Positions 10,005 to 18,515 of a stretch of DNA of 64,000 nt are shown here, in pieces. This stretch comes from Brachyspira hampsonii. Its GTDB lineage: Bacteria > Spirochaetota > Brachyspiria > Brachyspirales > Brachyspiraceae. The DNA lies in assembly GCF_002214805.1 (NCBI RefSeq), contig NZ_CP019914.1, forward strand, positions 2,852,001 to 2,916,000. Direction: 5' to 3'. Each line of letters begins with the position of its first letter. The first letter of the stretch is position 1. A program made the translations under genes and the position numbers. The notes under the pieces were generated by a model. It did not search any database and was not told the DNA's origin. It saw nothing but the letters and a program-made list of their open reading frames with translations.

Positions 10005-10855
10005 ATTTCTTCTATACTCAATCCTGTGTTTTCGCTTATAATTTTTATATCTATTCCTGCATTTTTGAAGCTTTTAGCTATAGATATTGCTTTATTTTTT
10101 TCGCCTTGTTCTATGCCTTGTTTGATTCCTTCTTCAATTCCTAATCTTCTTTCTTCTTCAAGCATTATTTGATTACCATATAGATATGCTTCTCTTTTAT
10201 CATATTCATTCATCATTAATCTATTTTTAATAAAATTATTGTATCTTTTTTGTACTTCTTCCATTATAGGTTTTTCTTTTACTAGATCGGACATAATAAC
10301 CTCCTTATTATCTTTTTCTTTCATTGTGAAAAATTTTAACCAGCAATTTAAATCGGGCTGTAATAAATCATATTTAAATTTTTTTAGTTCAATTATATGA
10401 ATTTGCAGATGATCCGTTAATAATCTATTATTAATAGTATCATAAATCATATAGCATGAATGAATATTATTTGAGTCATCTAAATTGAAATTAAGTAAAT
10501 TAATACTAATTACAGGAGTTAAGGCATCATACTTTTCTCCATGTTTTAATAATTTACTGTAATTTGAAGCCCAATAATATAGTATGCGTTCTGGAAATCT
10601 TGAATTACCTTGTAACTGTATTTCTATAATTACAACAGTACCGTTTTGAGTTATACATTTAAAATCAACTATAGTTTCTTTATCTTTATAATTTTCTTTA
10701 TAGTTAAAAGGTGTAAGTATTTCTACAGCTCTAAAAGTTTTCATATTAGAATCAAGCATTATAGAATTAATAAAGTCAAGCAGTATTAAATTACTGTCTG
10801 ATGATGAGAATAGATATCTCACAAAATAGTCATTTAAAACATTAATATCTCTCAT
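9992..10855 (-). CDS. Rpn family recombination-promoting nuclease (copy 2)
   Basis: 287 residues, homologous to the protein at 6075-7004: 'NDYFVRYLFSSS', the nuclease core 'TIVDFKC' and 'VVIIEIQLQGN', 'RILYYWASNY', the 'EEGIKQGIEQGEKNKA' tail and a C-terminal 'LSIEEIKNL'. A PD-(D/E)XK DNA endonuclease role is known for the family. It begins six bases after a TATAAT box. The 3' end is unusual: its last codons are repeated in every unit of the adjoining 82-bp array, so the array arose by amplification of the gene's own 3' end and terminator. The two Rpn copies differ too much to be a recent duplication. Confidence 0.9.
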   Translation of the reverse strand: MRDINVLNDYFVRYLFSSSDSNLILLDFINSIMLDSNMKTFRAVEILTPFNYKENYKDKETIVDFKCITQNGTVVIIEIQLQGNSRFPERILYYWASNYSKLLKHGEKYDALTPVISINLLNFNLDDSNNIHSCYMIYDTINNRLLTDHLQIHIIELKKFKYDLLQPDLNCWLKFFTMKEKDNKEVIMSDLVKEKPIMEEVQKRYNNFIKNRLMMNEYDKREAYLYGNQIMLEEERRLGIEEGIKQGIEQGEKNKAISIAKSFKNAGIDIKIISENTGLSIEEIKNL

Positions 10856-10861
10856 AACCTT

Positions 10862-10889
10862 ATTATACTAAATTAACTATAAATGTAAA
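10862..10889 (-). promoter_or_regulatory. Promoter of Rpn copy 2, predicted leaderless
   Basis: TTTACA (10884-10889), a 16-base spacer and TATAAT (10862-10867) on the minus strand; the spacer matches that of the other Rpn promoter. The -10 box is six bases from the ATG at 10855. Confidence 0.6.
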
Positions 10890-10959
10890 GCTAATGTTTA
10901 AGTCATAAATTAACAAGCTATTTTTTAATAAGTTTATTAGTGGTAAAATAAAAATAGTA

Positions 10960-12807
10960 TTATCTAAAGAATTTTTTATCTAAATATTCTTTTGAGAGCC
11001 TTAACACAAAAGGTCTTCCATGAGGGCAGTTTGTAAGTATATTTTCTTCTTCAAGCAAATCAAGTAATGTCTGCATATCGCTGTTTGAAAGTTTATCTCC
11101 AGCCTTTGGTGAATATTTGCATGATATAGTAGAGCAAGTGTGTTTTATTACTTTTTCTAAATTATTATTGTCGCCTTTATTTATATATATGTCTAAAATG
11201 TCTTTTATTATTTTTTCTATTTTTTGATTTCTAGGAATGTATATTGGTATATCTTCTATTATAATGCTATGCTTTGAATTGGCTTCAAATTTTATTCCTA
11301 ATGATTCTATTGATTCTTTTGAGGCATTTAAAATATCAATTTCATAATCTCTGTACTCAATTTCACAAGGTATAAGGAGTTTTTCATATTCTATTTTTTT
11401 CGACATAAGAGTTTTGTATATTCTTTCATAATTAAGCCTTTCATAAGCGGCATGCTGATCTATTATGTACATTTCTCCGCCTCTTTCAGCCACTATGTAT
11501 GAAGAAAATACCTGTCCTATGGCTCTTGTATACTCTCCAAATTCTATATTATTAGTGCTAAAATTATTGCTATTTAAATTTATTTCTTTATTAGTATTAT
11601 TTTCTTCTATTATATTGTCATTGTTTTCTACATTTAAATCATATTGAGCATAATTATTATTAGAATAGTTTGTATTATCATATTTTTTTTCATTTGATGA
11701 TTCAGTATTATAATTTGAAGTATTATATGTATTGTAATTATTATTCTGTATAGGAAAAGTAGGGGTTATATCTTTATCAATATCTACTTCTATATTAACA
11801 GAATCTAAATTGCTTCCTGAATTTATATTATTTACTATAGTATTATACAGTATACCTGAAATCTCCCTCTCATTTTTTATTCTCACTTCTTTTTTACTAG
11901 GATGAACATTCACATCTATTTTACTGCTGTCAATATTTATGTATAAGAAAAAGAAAGGGTATCTCTCTTTAGGTATAGCATTTGAATATGCATTTTTTAT
12001 TGCATAAGCAAGAACTCTATTCTCTATAGGTCTGTTATTTAAGAATATAAAATTATTTTTTCTTATGGATTGGCTTATTTTTGAGTTAGAAAATAAACCG
12101 TATATTGATACATCATCTCTTTCTATTTCGATTTCTATTAAATTTCTAAATACATTGTTGTCAGAGAGATAATTTTCTATTCTTTCTTTTAAAGTGTCAA
12201 CTTTTATATATGAACTTACAACTTTGCCATTATTTTTAAGTTTCATAGAAATTTGAGGCTGAACTAATGCTTCCATATCGAAAACTTCTTTAACAAGGAA
12301 AAATTCTCTTGAAATATGCTTAAGAAATTTATATCTTGCCGGTATATTAAAGAATAAATTTTTAGCTATAATTTTTGTACCCTGCGAAGCAGCAGCAGGT
12401 TTATGTTCTATTATCTTACCTCCTTCTACTACTATTTTTCCCCCATTGCTTTCTTCTACACTTTTTGAAACTATTTCTAAATTAGTAACATCTGATATAG
12501 ATGCTAAAGCCTCTCCTCTAAAGCCTAATGTATATATTGAATCCAAATCTTCTATAGAATGTATTTTACTTGTAGCATGATGAGTTATAGCCAGAGGAAG
12601 TTCATTGAATCTTATTCCGCTTCCGTCATCTTCTACAATCATAGATTTAATTCCAGCTTCTTCTACAGAAACCTCTATATTCGAGGCCCCAGAATCTATT
12701 GCATTTTCTAATAATTCTTTAAGCATAGATGCAGGTCTTTCTATAACTTCTCCGGCAGCTATACGATTTGCTACAGATTGAGGCAGTTTTATAATATTTT
12801 TAATCAT
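10960..12807 (-). CDS. mutL: DNA mismatch repair protein MutL
   Basis: 615 residues, normal for the family. The GHKL ATPase motifs are all present: 'ENAIDSGA' (~35), 'DDGSGI' (~60) and 'GFRGEALASI' (~95). The middle third after residue ~340 is an Asn-rich linker of low complexity. The C-terminal dimerisation domain carries 'DQHAAYERLNYE', matching the DQHA(X)2E(X)4E metal-binding endonuclease motif, and 'CPHGRP' near the end, so this is the nicking type of MutL found in bacteria without MutH. No mutS is in the window. The ribosome site is poor; the start is chosen from the conserved N-terminus 'IKLPQSVANRIAAGEV'. Confidence 0.96.
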   Translation of the reverse strand: MIKNIIKLPQSVANRIAAGEVIERPASMLKELLENAIDSGASNIEVSVEEAGIKSMIVEDDGSGIRFNELPLAITHHATSKIHSIEDLDSIYTLGFRGEALASISDVTNLEIVSKSVEESNGGKIVVEGGKIIEHKPAAASQGTKIIAKNLFFNIPARYKFLKHISREFFLVKEVFDMEALVQPQISMKLKNNGKVVSSYIKVDTLKERIENYLSDNNVFRNLIEIEIERDDVSIYGLFSNSKISQSIRKNNFIFLNNRPIENRVLAYAIKNAYSNAIPKERYPFFFLYINIDSSKIDVNVHPSKKEVRIKNEREISGILYNTIVNNINSGSNLDSVNIEVDIDKDITPTFPIQNNNYNTYNTSNYNTESSNEKKYDNTNYSNNNYAQYDLNVENNDNIIEENNTNKEINLNSNNFSTNNIEFGEYTRAIGQVFSSYIVAERGGEMYIIDQHAAYERLNYERIYKTLMSKKIEYEKLLIPCEIEYRDYEIDILNASKESIESLGIKFEANSKHSIIIEDIPIYIPRNQKIEKIIKDILDIYINKGDNNNLEKVIKHTCSTISCKYSPKAGDKLSNSDMQTLLDLLEEENILTNCPHGRPFVLRLSKEYLDKKFFR

Positions 12808-13012
12808 AGTATTTATATTTTATCATAAAAACTAATAAAAAGATATAACAAATTATTATATACATAATATGTATGTATGATATGTTAATATATAGTAATA
12901 TAATTTTTTTTGTAACTATATAATACTAAAGCAGTTATTTGACTCTTTTATTATTTGTAATTGGTTAAATAATATACTATTATTGTTTATAATAAAAAAA
13001 ATTAATATTTAA

Positions 13013-13041
13013 TTGAATTTAATAAAAAAATGTACTATAAT
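13013..13041 (+). promoter_or_regulatory. Strong sigma-70-type promoter of the thiolase gene
   Basis: TTGAAT (13013-13018), exactly 17 bases, then TATAAT (13036-13041). The predicted start near 13048 leaves a 5' leader of about 57 bases before the thiolase ATG. The rest of the 12808-13104 gap is AT-rich and shows nothing else. Confidence 0.7.
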
Positions 13042-13104
13042 AAAAGCAACACATTGATATTTTAAATATGAATGTGAAAATTAATAATTCTTTGGAGATT
13101 AAAA

Positions 13105-14292
13105 ATGTCTAGAAAAATAGTAATAGCAAGTGCCTGCCGTACAGCAATAGGAAGTATGGGCGGATCTTTAAGCACAGTTCCAGCTGCTGAACTTGGTGCA
13201 ATAGTTATAAAAGAAGCTTTAAATAGAGCTAAAGTTGCTCCTAATCAAGTTGATATGGTATATATGGGTTGCGTTATACAAGCATCACAAGGTCAGAATG
13301 TTGCTCGTCAAAGTTCTATAAAAGCAGGCTTACCTGTAGAAGTACCTGCTATGACAATAAATGTTGTTTGCGGTTCAGGACTTGATGCAGTAAATATAGC
13401 TGCTAATATGATAGCTGCTGGAAATGCTGACATAGTAGTTGCCGGCGGTACTGAAAATATGTCATTAGCACCTTATGCACTTAAAAAAGCTCGTTATGGT
13501 TACAGAATGGGTAATGATACAATAATGGATACTATGGTTAATGATGCACTTTGGGATGCATTCAATAACTATCACATGGGTATAACAGCAGAAAATGTTT
13601 GTGATGATTGGAAACTTACAAGAGAAGAATTAGATGCATTTGCTGCTAATTCTCAGCAAAAAGCTGTTAAAGCTCAGGAAGCTGGTGCTTTCAAAAAAGA
13701 AATAGTACCTGTAACTATTAAAACTAAAAAAGGCGATATAGTATTTGATAAAGATGAAGGTCCAAGACCTGGAACTACAGTAGAAAGTTTGGCTAAATTA
13801 AGACCAGCATTCAAACCGGACGGCGGAAAAGTAACAGCAGGTAATGCTTCTAGTATCAATGACGGAGCTGCTGCAGTAGTAGTGATGAGCGAAGAAAAAG
13901 CTAAAGAATTAGGTATTAAACCTATGGCTACTTGGATTGCAGGCGGTTTAGGCGGTGTTGAACCTAGAATTATGGGTATCGGACCTGTTGCTGCTACTAA
14001 AAAATTATTGGCTAAAACAGGATTAACTATTAAAGATTTCGATATTATTGAATCTAATGAAGCTTTCGCTGCTCAGTCAGTTGCAGTTGGTAAAGAATTA
14101 GGTATTGATGTTGAAAAACAGCTTAACCCTAATGGCGGTGCTATAGCTTTAGGACACCCAGTAGGTGCTTCAGGCTGCAGAATTTTAGTTACTTTACTTC
14201 ATGAAATGGAAGCTAAAAATGCTAAAAGAGGTCTTGCTACTCTTTGTATCGGCGGCGGTATGGGCTGTGCTACTATAGTAGAAAGAGAATAG
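13105..14292 (+). CDS. thlA: Acetyl-CoA acetyltransferase (thiolase)
   Basis: 395 residues. It condenses two acetyl-CoA to acetoacetyl-CoA, the first step towards butyryl-CoA. The nucleophilic Cys89 lies in '[12 protein letters not shown]', His351 in '[14 protein letters not shown]' and Cys381 in '[10 protein letters not shown]', the complete thiolase triad. The start has GGAG upstream. The gene is followed by crotonase and 3-hydroxybutyryl-CoA dehydrogenase on the same strand, each with its own good ribosome site and separated by gaps of 107-171 bases containing inverted repeats. Codon use is richer in G and C than in neighbours, as expected of a highly expressed gene. The triad fits biosynthetic thiolase in this context. 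Confidence 0.95.
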   Translation: MSRKIVIASACRTAIGSMGGSLSTVPAAELGAIVIKEALNRAKVAPNQVDMVYMGCVIQASQGQNVARQSSIKAGLPVEVPAMTINVVCGSGLDAVNIAANMIAAGNADIVVAGGTENMSLAPYALKKARYGYRMGNDTIMDTMVNDALWDAFNNYHMGITAENVCDDWKLTREELDAFAANSQQKAVKAQEAGAFKKEIVPVTIKTKKGDIVFDKDEGPRPGTTVESLAKLRPAFKPDGGKVTAGNASSINDGAAAVVVMSEEKAKELGIKPMATWIAGGLGGVEPRIMGIGPVAATKKLLAKTGLTIKDFDIIESNEAFAAQSVAVGKELGIDVEKQLNPNGGAIALGHPVGASGCRILVTLLHEMEAKNAKRGLATLCIGGGMGCATIVERE

Positions 14293-14374
14293 TATTTTTG
14301 TTTAAAATATAGATAGTGTTTAGTCTGATTTATTAATGATAAATAACTTTTAAATAATTAAGGTTATTAACTAT

Positions 14375-14408
14375 TAGCCTTTGTATTATTTCTTCAATAC
14401 AAAGGCTA
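14375..14408 (+). promoter_or_regulatory. 13-bp intercistronic hairpin between thlA and crt
   Basis: Perfect inverted repeat TAGCCTTTGTATT / AATACAAAGGCTA with an 8-base loop. No T-run follows, so it is a poor intrinsic terminator; it could stabilise or process the transcript, or tune expression of crt. Confidence 0.6.
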
Positions 14409-14463
14409 GTATATAATATAAAAATTATGGGTTATGATAATATTTTAGTGATAAGGAGAAAAA

Positions 14464-15240
14464 ATGGAATTCATTAAATATGAAGAAAAAGGTATGATTG
14501 GTATTATAACCATAAGCAGAGAAAAAGCTCTTAATGCCCTAAATTCTCAGGTTTTAGATGAAATCGAAAAAACTTTTGATTCTGTAAATATTAATAATAT
14601 AAGATGTTTAATATTAACAGGTGCCGGCGAAAAATCGTTTGTTGCAGGTGCTGATATATCTCAAATGAGTACATCTAGTAAAGCAGAAGGCGAGGCTTTT
14701 GGTAAAAAAGGAAATGATGTATTTAGAAAAATAGAAACTTTTCCTATTCCTGTAATAGCTGCTATTAATGGATTCGCTTTGGGCGGAGGATGTGAAATAG
14801 CTATGAGCTGCGATATTCGTATTTGTTCTGACAATGCTATATTTGGTCAGCCTGAAGTAGGACTTGGTATTACTCCTGGTTTCGGAGGTACTCAAAGACT
14901 TCCTAGAATAGTTGGCGTAGGCATGGCTAAACAGATAATTTATAGTGCTAAAAATATTAAAGCTGATGAAGCATTGAGAATAGGACTTGTTAATGCTGTT
15001 TATCCTCAAGCAGAACTTATGGCTGCTGCTGAAAAATTGGCTAATTCTATAGCTGCTGCTGCTCCTATAGCTGTAAGAAATTGTAAAAAAGCTATTAATG
15101 AAGGCTTACAAGTTGATATGGACAAAGCTATCGTTATAGAAGAAAAATTATTTGGCGATTGTTTTGAAACTGAGGATCAAAAAGAGGGTATGAAAGCTTT
15201 CTTAGAAAAAAGAAAAGTTGAAAAATTTGTTAATAAATAA
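14464..15240 (+). CDS. crt: Enoyl-CoA hydratase (crotonase)
   Basis: 258 residues, crotonase fold. It interconverts 3-hydroxybutyryl-CoA and crotonyl-CoA. The oxyanion-hole segments 'SFVAGADISQM' (~60) and 'FALGGGCEIAMSCDIRI' (~100) are present, and 'GQPEVGLGITPGFGGTQRL' carries the catalytic Glu pair region. The start has AAGGAG seven bases upstream. It lies between thiolase and hydroxybutyryl-CoA dehydrogenase, which fixes its role in the C4 pathway. No butyryl-CoA dehydrogenase or Etf genes are in the window. Confidence 0.94.
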   Translation: MEFIKYEEKGMIGIITISREKALNALNSQVLDEIEKTFDSVNINNIRCLILTGAGEKSFVAGADISQMSTSSKAEGEAFGKKGNDVFRKIETFPIPVIAAINGFALGGGCEIAMSCDIRICSDNAIFGQPEVGLGITPGFGGTQRLPRIVGVGMAKQIIYSAKNIKADEALRIGLVNAVYPQAELMAAAEKLANSIAAAAPIAVRNCKKAINEGLQVDMDKAIVIEEKLFGDCFETEDQKEGMKAFLEKRKVEKFVNK

Positions 15241-15252
15241 TAAAATATTTAA

Positions 15253-15319
15253 AGCTATAAACCTTAGGCTTATAAATAATAAATTTTATTGTCAGCTAAT
15301 CTAAATTGAGTTTATAGCT
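15253..15319 (+). promoter_or_regulatory. Long-range inverted repeat between crt and hbd
   Basis: AGCTATAAAC (15253-15262) pairs perfectly with GTTTATAGCT (15310-15319) across 47 bases, immediately before the hbd ribosome site. No T-run follows. A role in mRNA structure is possible. Confidence 0.4.
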
Positions 15320-15347
15320 AGAATAATAAAAATTAAGGAGTTATAAA

Positions 15348-16190
15348 ATGAAAGTAGGTGTAATTGGTGCTGGTGCTATGGGTTCTGGTATAGCACAAGC
15401 TTTTGCTCAAACAGAAGGTTATGAAGTTTATTTGTGCGATATAAAAGAAGAATTTGCTGCTGGCGGTAAAGAAAAAATTGCTAAAAGTTTTGCTGGAAGA
15501 GTAGCTAAAGGTAAAATGCAGCAGGCTGATGCTGATAAAATTTTATCTAAAATTACTACTGGTTTAAAAGAGATTTGTAAAGATGCAGATTTAATTATTG
15601 AAGCTGCTTTTGAAAATTTAGAAGTTAAAAAAACAACATTCTCTGAATTACATAAAATTTGTAAACCTGATTGTATATTCGCTTCTAATACTTCTTCTCT
15701 TTCTATTACAGAAATAAGTTCAGGAATAGGAAGACCTGTTGTAGGTATGCACTTCTTCAATCCTGCTCCTGTTATGAAATTAGTTGAAGTTATTTCAGGA
15801 CTTAATACTCCTAGAGATGTAGTTGAAAAAATCATTAAAATATCTGAAGCAATAGGAAAAACTCCTGTAGAAGTTAATGAAACAGCTGGTTTTGTTGTTA
15901 ACCGTATACTTGTTCCTATGATTAATGAAGGTATTGAATTATATTCTATGGGCATTGCTTCTGCTGAAGGTATTGACAATGCTATGAAATTAGGTGCTAA
16001 TCACCCAATGGGTCCTCTTGCTTTAGGAGATTTAATTGGTCTTGATATAGTTCTTGCTATTATGGAAGTTCTACAAAGAGAAACAGGCGATCCTAAATAC
16101 AGACCTAGTGCTTTACTTAGAAAAATGGTTAGAGGCGGATTGCTAGGACAGAAAACAGGAAAAGGTTTCTACGATTATAGTAAGAAATAA
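15348..16190 (+). CDS. hbd: 3-hydroxybutyryl-CoA dehydrogenase
   Basis: 280 residues, the standard length. It reduces acetoacetyl-CoA to 3-hydroxybutyryl-CoA with NAD(P)H. The Rossmann motif '[14 protein letters not shown]' starts at residue 7, '[12 protein letters not shown]' and the catalytic-His segment '[16 protein letters not shown]' lie near 115-150, and the C-terminal domain includes '[11 protein letters not shown]' and '[18 protein letters not shown]'. AAGGAG precedes the ATG. It is third in the cluster after thlA and crt and is followed by a terminator, so the three are likely one functional unit. Confidence 0.95.
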   Translation: MKVGVIGAGAMGSGIAQAFAQTEGYEVYLCDIKEEFAAGGKEKIAKSFAGRVAKGKMQQADADKILSKITTGLKEICKDADLIIEAAFENLEVKKTTFSELHKICKPDCIFASNTSSLSITEISSGIGRPVVGMHFFNPAPVMKLVEVISGLNTPRDVVEKIIKISEAIGKTPVEVNETAGFVVNRILVPMINEGIELYSMGIASAEGIDNAMKLGANHPMGPLALGDLIGLDIVLAIMEVLQRETGDPKYRPSALLRKMVRGGLLGQKTGKGFYDYSKK

Positions 16191-16216
16191 TATTATTTTT
16201 ACTCATTTGTATCAAA

Positions 16217-16256
16217 ATGCGGGTAAGATATGCTAATTATCTTCCCGTATTTTTTT
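16217..16256 (+). terminator. Terminator after hbd
   Basis: A stem built from GCGGGTAAGATA and TATCTTCCCGT with a small bulge and a 7-base loop, followed by TTTTTTT. It closes the thlA-crt-hbd cluster. The remaining ~300 bases to the next gene are AT-rich without further features I can support. Confidence 0.75.
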
Positions 16257-16563
16257 ATTTGAGTTTTATATATAAAAACTAAAGATAGCATTTATTACAA
16301 AAAATCTAATTAATTAATAATTAAAAAAGCTGCAGTAACTACTATATATATCTTAATAAATGCTAAAACTTAAATTTGATAATGAAGAAAATATTATGAT
16401 TGATAACAATACTAATTATTAAAAAATATACTTGTAATTTATGATAAAAATAAGTAAAATAAGAAAAAAATTTATTATAAAATTATATGCTTCAATAATA
16501 TTTAAATTTTTTATTATATTATATATAATAAAAGTTATTAAATAATAAAAACGGGGATAAAGT

Positions 16564-16938
16564 ATGAAATACAATGAAATAAACAGTGAAGGTATAGAAA
16601 AGTTGATGGATATATTCTATGCCAGAATTAGAACAAATGAGCAATTAGGACCTATATTTAATGGTGCAGTTGGTATTGATGATGCTTCTTGGGAAAGACA
16701 TAAAGAAAAAATAGCCAAATTTTGGAAAACTATGCTTTTGAATGAAAGATTATATATGGGAAATCCTGTACAGCCTCATATTAATTTACTTCCTTTTGAT
16801 ATTAAACTTTTTGATGTTTGGCTTGATTTGTTTAAAGAATGTTTAAACGAAGTTTTTGAAGAAAAGGCTGCTAATAAATATTATGAGGTTGCAGAAAATA
16901 TAGGAAGAAACTTTAAAGCTGTATTATTTCAGCAATAA
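16564..16938 (+). CDS. Group III truncated haemoglobin
   Basis: 124 residues. The pattern 'LMDIFYARIRTNEQLGPIF', 'WERHKEKIAKFW', 'YMGNPVQPHINL' and 'FDVWLDLFKECLNEVF' matches the short 2-over-2 globins of group III; the 'QPHINL' His is a candidate proximal haem ligand. Members bind O2 or NO and are thought to help microaerophiles cope with them. Start GGGGA precedes the ATG. It stands alone between the butyrate cluster and a MarR regulator; regulation is not evident. The assignment to the family is firm, the physiological ligand is inference. Confidence 0.88.
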   Translation: MKYNEINSEGIEKLMDIFYARIRTNEQLGPIFNGAVGIDDASWERHKEKIAKFWKTMLLNERLYMGNPVQPHINLLPFDIKLFDVWLDLFKECLNEVFEEKAANKYYEVAENIGRNFKAVLFQQ

Positions 16939-16998
16939 ATGATATTTCAAGGTGAAGGATGATTTTATAATTATTTATTATCCTTTACCTTTATACAT

Positions 16999-17415
16999 CT
17001 ATACATCTGATATATTTTTCCTGATTTTTGCTAATATAGATATGAATTTGTTTTTATCTTCATGATTTAATTCTTTTACTATATTTTCTAAAACTTGATT
17101 TTCATAATTTTCTATAATAGGTAGATCTTTTTTAGCTTTATCTGTAAGGAATAATGAAAAAGCTCTTTTATCTAGGTTATTTTCTTTTCTTATTATGAAA
17201 GATTTTATTTCTAATTTATCTATCATCGCTTTAACAGTATTCTGATCTTTATCAAGTCTTAATGATAATTCTTTTTGAGATATTCCTTCTTCTTTGGCAA
17301 GCTCCTTTAATACTATTAACTGTTCGGGTGTAATATCAAATCCATTTATTTGTTTGCCTATATACTGATATATTTTTCTTGCAGTATAACAAACATCATA
17401 TCCTATATTTTTAAT
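16999..17415 (-). CDS. MarR family regulator, apparent ATT start
   Basis: 138 residues if begun at ATT. The winged-helix region includes 'GFDITPEQLIVLKELAKEEG', 'ISQKELSLRLDKDQNTVKAM', 'IDKLEIKSFIIR' and the wing 'DKRAFSLFLTDKAKK', a typical MarR fold. The frame is open and homologous well upstream of the first ATG (17226), but contains no ATG, GTG or TTG there. AAGGAG (on the minus strand, 17419-17424 approximately) lies six bases before ATT at 17413-17415, so translation probably starts at this rare codon; a mutated start codon is the alternative. A perfect 13-bp inverted repeat sits just upstream. It follows the metallo-hydrolase gene on the same strand and could regulate it. Confidence 0.8.
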   Translation of the reverse strand: MKNIGYDVCYTARKIYQYIGKQINGFDITPEQLIVLKELAKEEGISQKELSLRLDKDQNTVKAMIDKLEIKSFIIRKENNLDKRAFSLFLTDKAKKDLPIIENYENQVLENIVKELNHEDKNKFISILAKIRKNISDV

Positions 17416-17434
17416 ATTAAGCTCCTTATAAAAA

Positions 17435-17465
17435 ATGCTATCATAAACTAATTTTATGATAGCAT
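17435..17465 (-). terminator. Perfect 13-bp palindrome, terminator or MarR operator
   Basis: ATGCTATCATAAA / TTTATGATAGCAT with a 5-base loop, followed on the minus strand by T6 that runs into the MarR ribosome site. It can end the metallo-hydrolase transcript; its symmetry and position also fit an operator for the MarR protein. Confidence 0.65.
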
Positions 17466-17501
17466 ATATTTAATTTTTTGTTAATAATTATTGTAATTTT
17501 T

Positions 17502-18344
17502 TTATTTATTTAATTCTTTTTCAGCCCTTTCTATTAAAGAGTTTAAATACTTTTCCATATTTTCTTTTGACATAATAAATGGATTTTGTTCTCCTGATTT
17601 TAGACTGCCTGCTTTTTCTAAGTTAGCATATCCATTATCTGCAAATAGATGTGCTGTTAATGATACTAATGCATTTCTTGAAATAGATTCTTTTTTAAAA
17701 TATTCAGCTGAAGTTTTATATTTTAATATGGAATCTCTATCTTTTGGTAATCCTGTTCCTCCCCAAAGCACGGCAGTATATTCTTTTCCTCTGAATTTTA
17801 CAGGAAATATAAAAGAAGTGCATCCAGGTGTATGTCCGGGAGTTTCTAATATAGTGATGCTTGTATCTCCGAGTTTTATTATATCCTTATCTTTTGAATA
17901 TATATCAACTTTTGTTTTTGGAGATCGAGGTGAATTGGCACCTGTATTTAAATTGTTCATTAAATCTGTATCTGTTTTTGTAAGCAGAACTTTAGCTCCG
18001 TATTTTTCTCTCAAATAATTAGCTCCGCCGTAATGATCTCCATGTCCATGACTTAATATAATATATTTTAAATCTTTTGGATCTAATCCGAAAACTTTAA
18101 TGCCGTCTTCTATGAGTTTTGCATCTCTGTTGTCCCACATAGAATCTATTAATATTAAGCCTTCTGATGTACTTATTACCCAAGCGACAACACTCACAGA
18201 ACCTATACAGTATACATTATCAAATACTTTTGTAGGTTTTAATGGGGTGTTGTCATTTAGGTAATCCATTGGAGTTTTTTCAGCTGCAAAGACTGAAAAA
18301 ACTAATATTAAATAAATGAAAAAGGTTTTTTTCCAAAATGACAT
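17502..18344 (-). CDS. Exported metallo-beta-lactamase-fold hydrolase
   Basis: About 280 residues with a signal peptide 'FFIYLILVFSVFA' ending near residue 20. The metal site 'HGHGDHYGG' (~105), a downstream 'GHTPGCTSF' (~185) and a His in 'LTAHLF' (~235) follow the order of subclass B3-like enzymes. This resemblance covers many periplasmic MBL-fold hydrolases, so true beta-lactamase activity cannot be claimed. AGGAGG lies ten bases before the ATG at 18344; an in-frame TTG three bases earlier is equally spaced for initiation. It lies upstream of the MarR gene on the same strand. Confidence 0.8.
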   Translation of the reverse strand: MSFWKKTFFIYLILVFSVFAAEKTPMDYLNDNTPLKPTKVFDNVYCIGSVSVVAWVISTSEGLILIDSMWDNRDAKLIEDGIKVFGLDPKDLKYIILSHGHGDHYGGANYLREKYGAKVLLTKTDTDLMNNLNTGANSPRSPKTKVDIYSKDKDIIKLGDTSITILETPGHTPGCTSFIFPVKFRGKEYTAVLWGGTGLPKDRDSILKYKTSAEYFKKESISRNALVSLTAHLFADNGYANLEKAGSLKSGEQNPFIMSKENMEKYLNSLIERAEKELNK

Positions 18345-18515
18345 CAATTTTTTACCTCCTTATGTAATTTATTTGTAAATAATAGTATGTATACATATTA
18401 TTGTCAATATGAATAATTCTTTTTTTATTAAAAAAATAAAAAATTATCATATTTATGATTATAATAATATTTCATATATGGTATAATAATTAAATCTTAT
18501 GCTTTGGAAAGTATT

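Noticed and set aside
6075-10855. Insertion sequence formed by the two Rpn genes
   Set aside because: No terminal inverted repeats or target duplications surround either gene, and the two proteins are diverged. Their 'transposase' label is historical.
17502-18344. Carbapenem-resistance beta-lactamase
   Set aside because: The B3-like metal site is shared by many exported MBL-fold hydrolases; nothing specific for beta-lactam binding can be read from the sequence.
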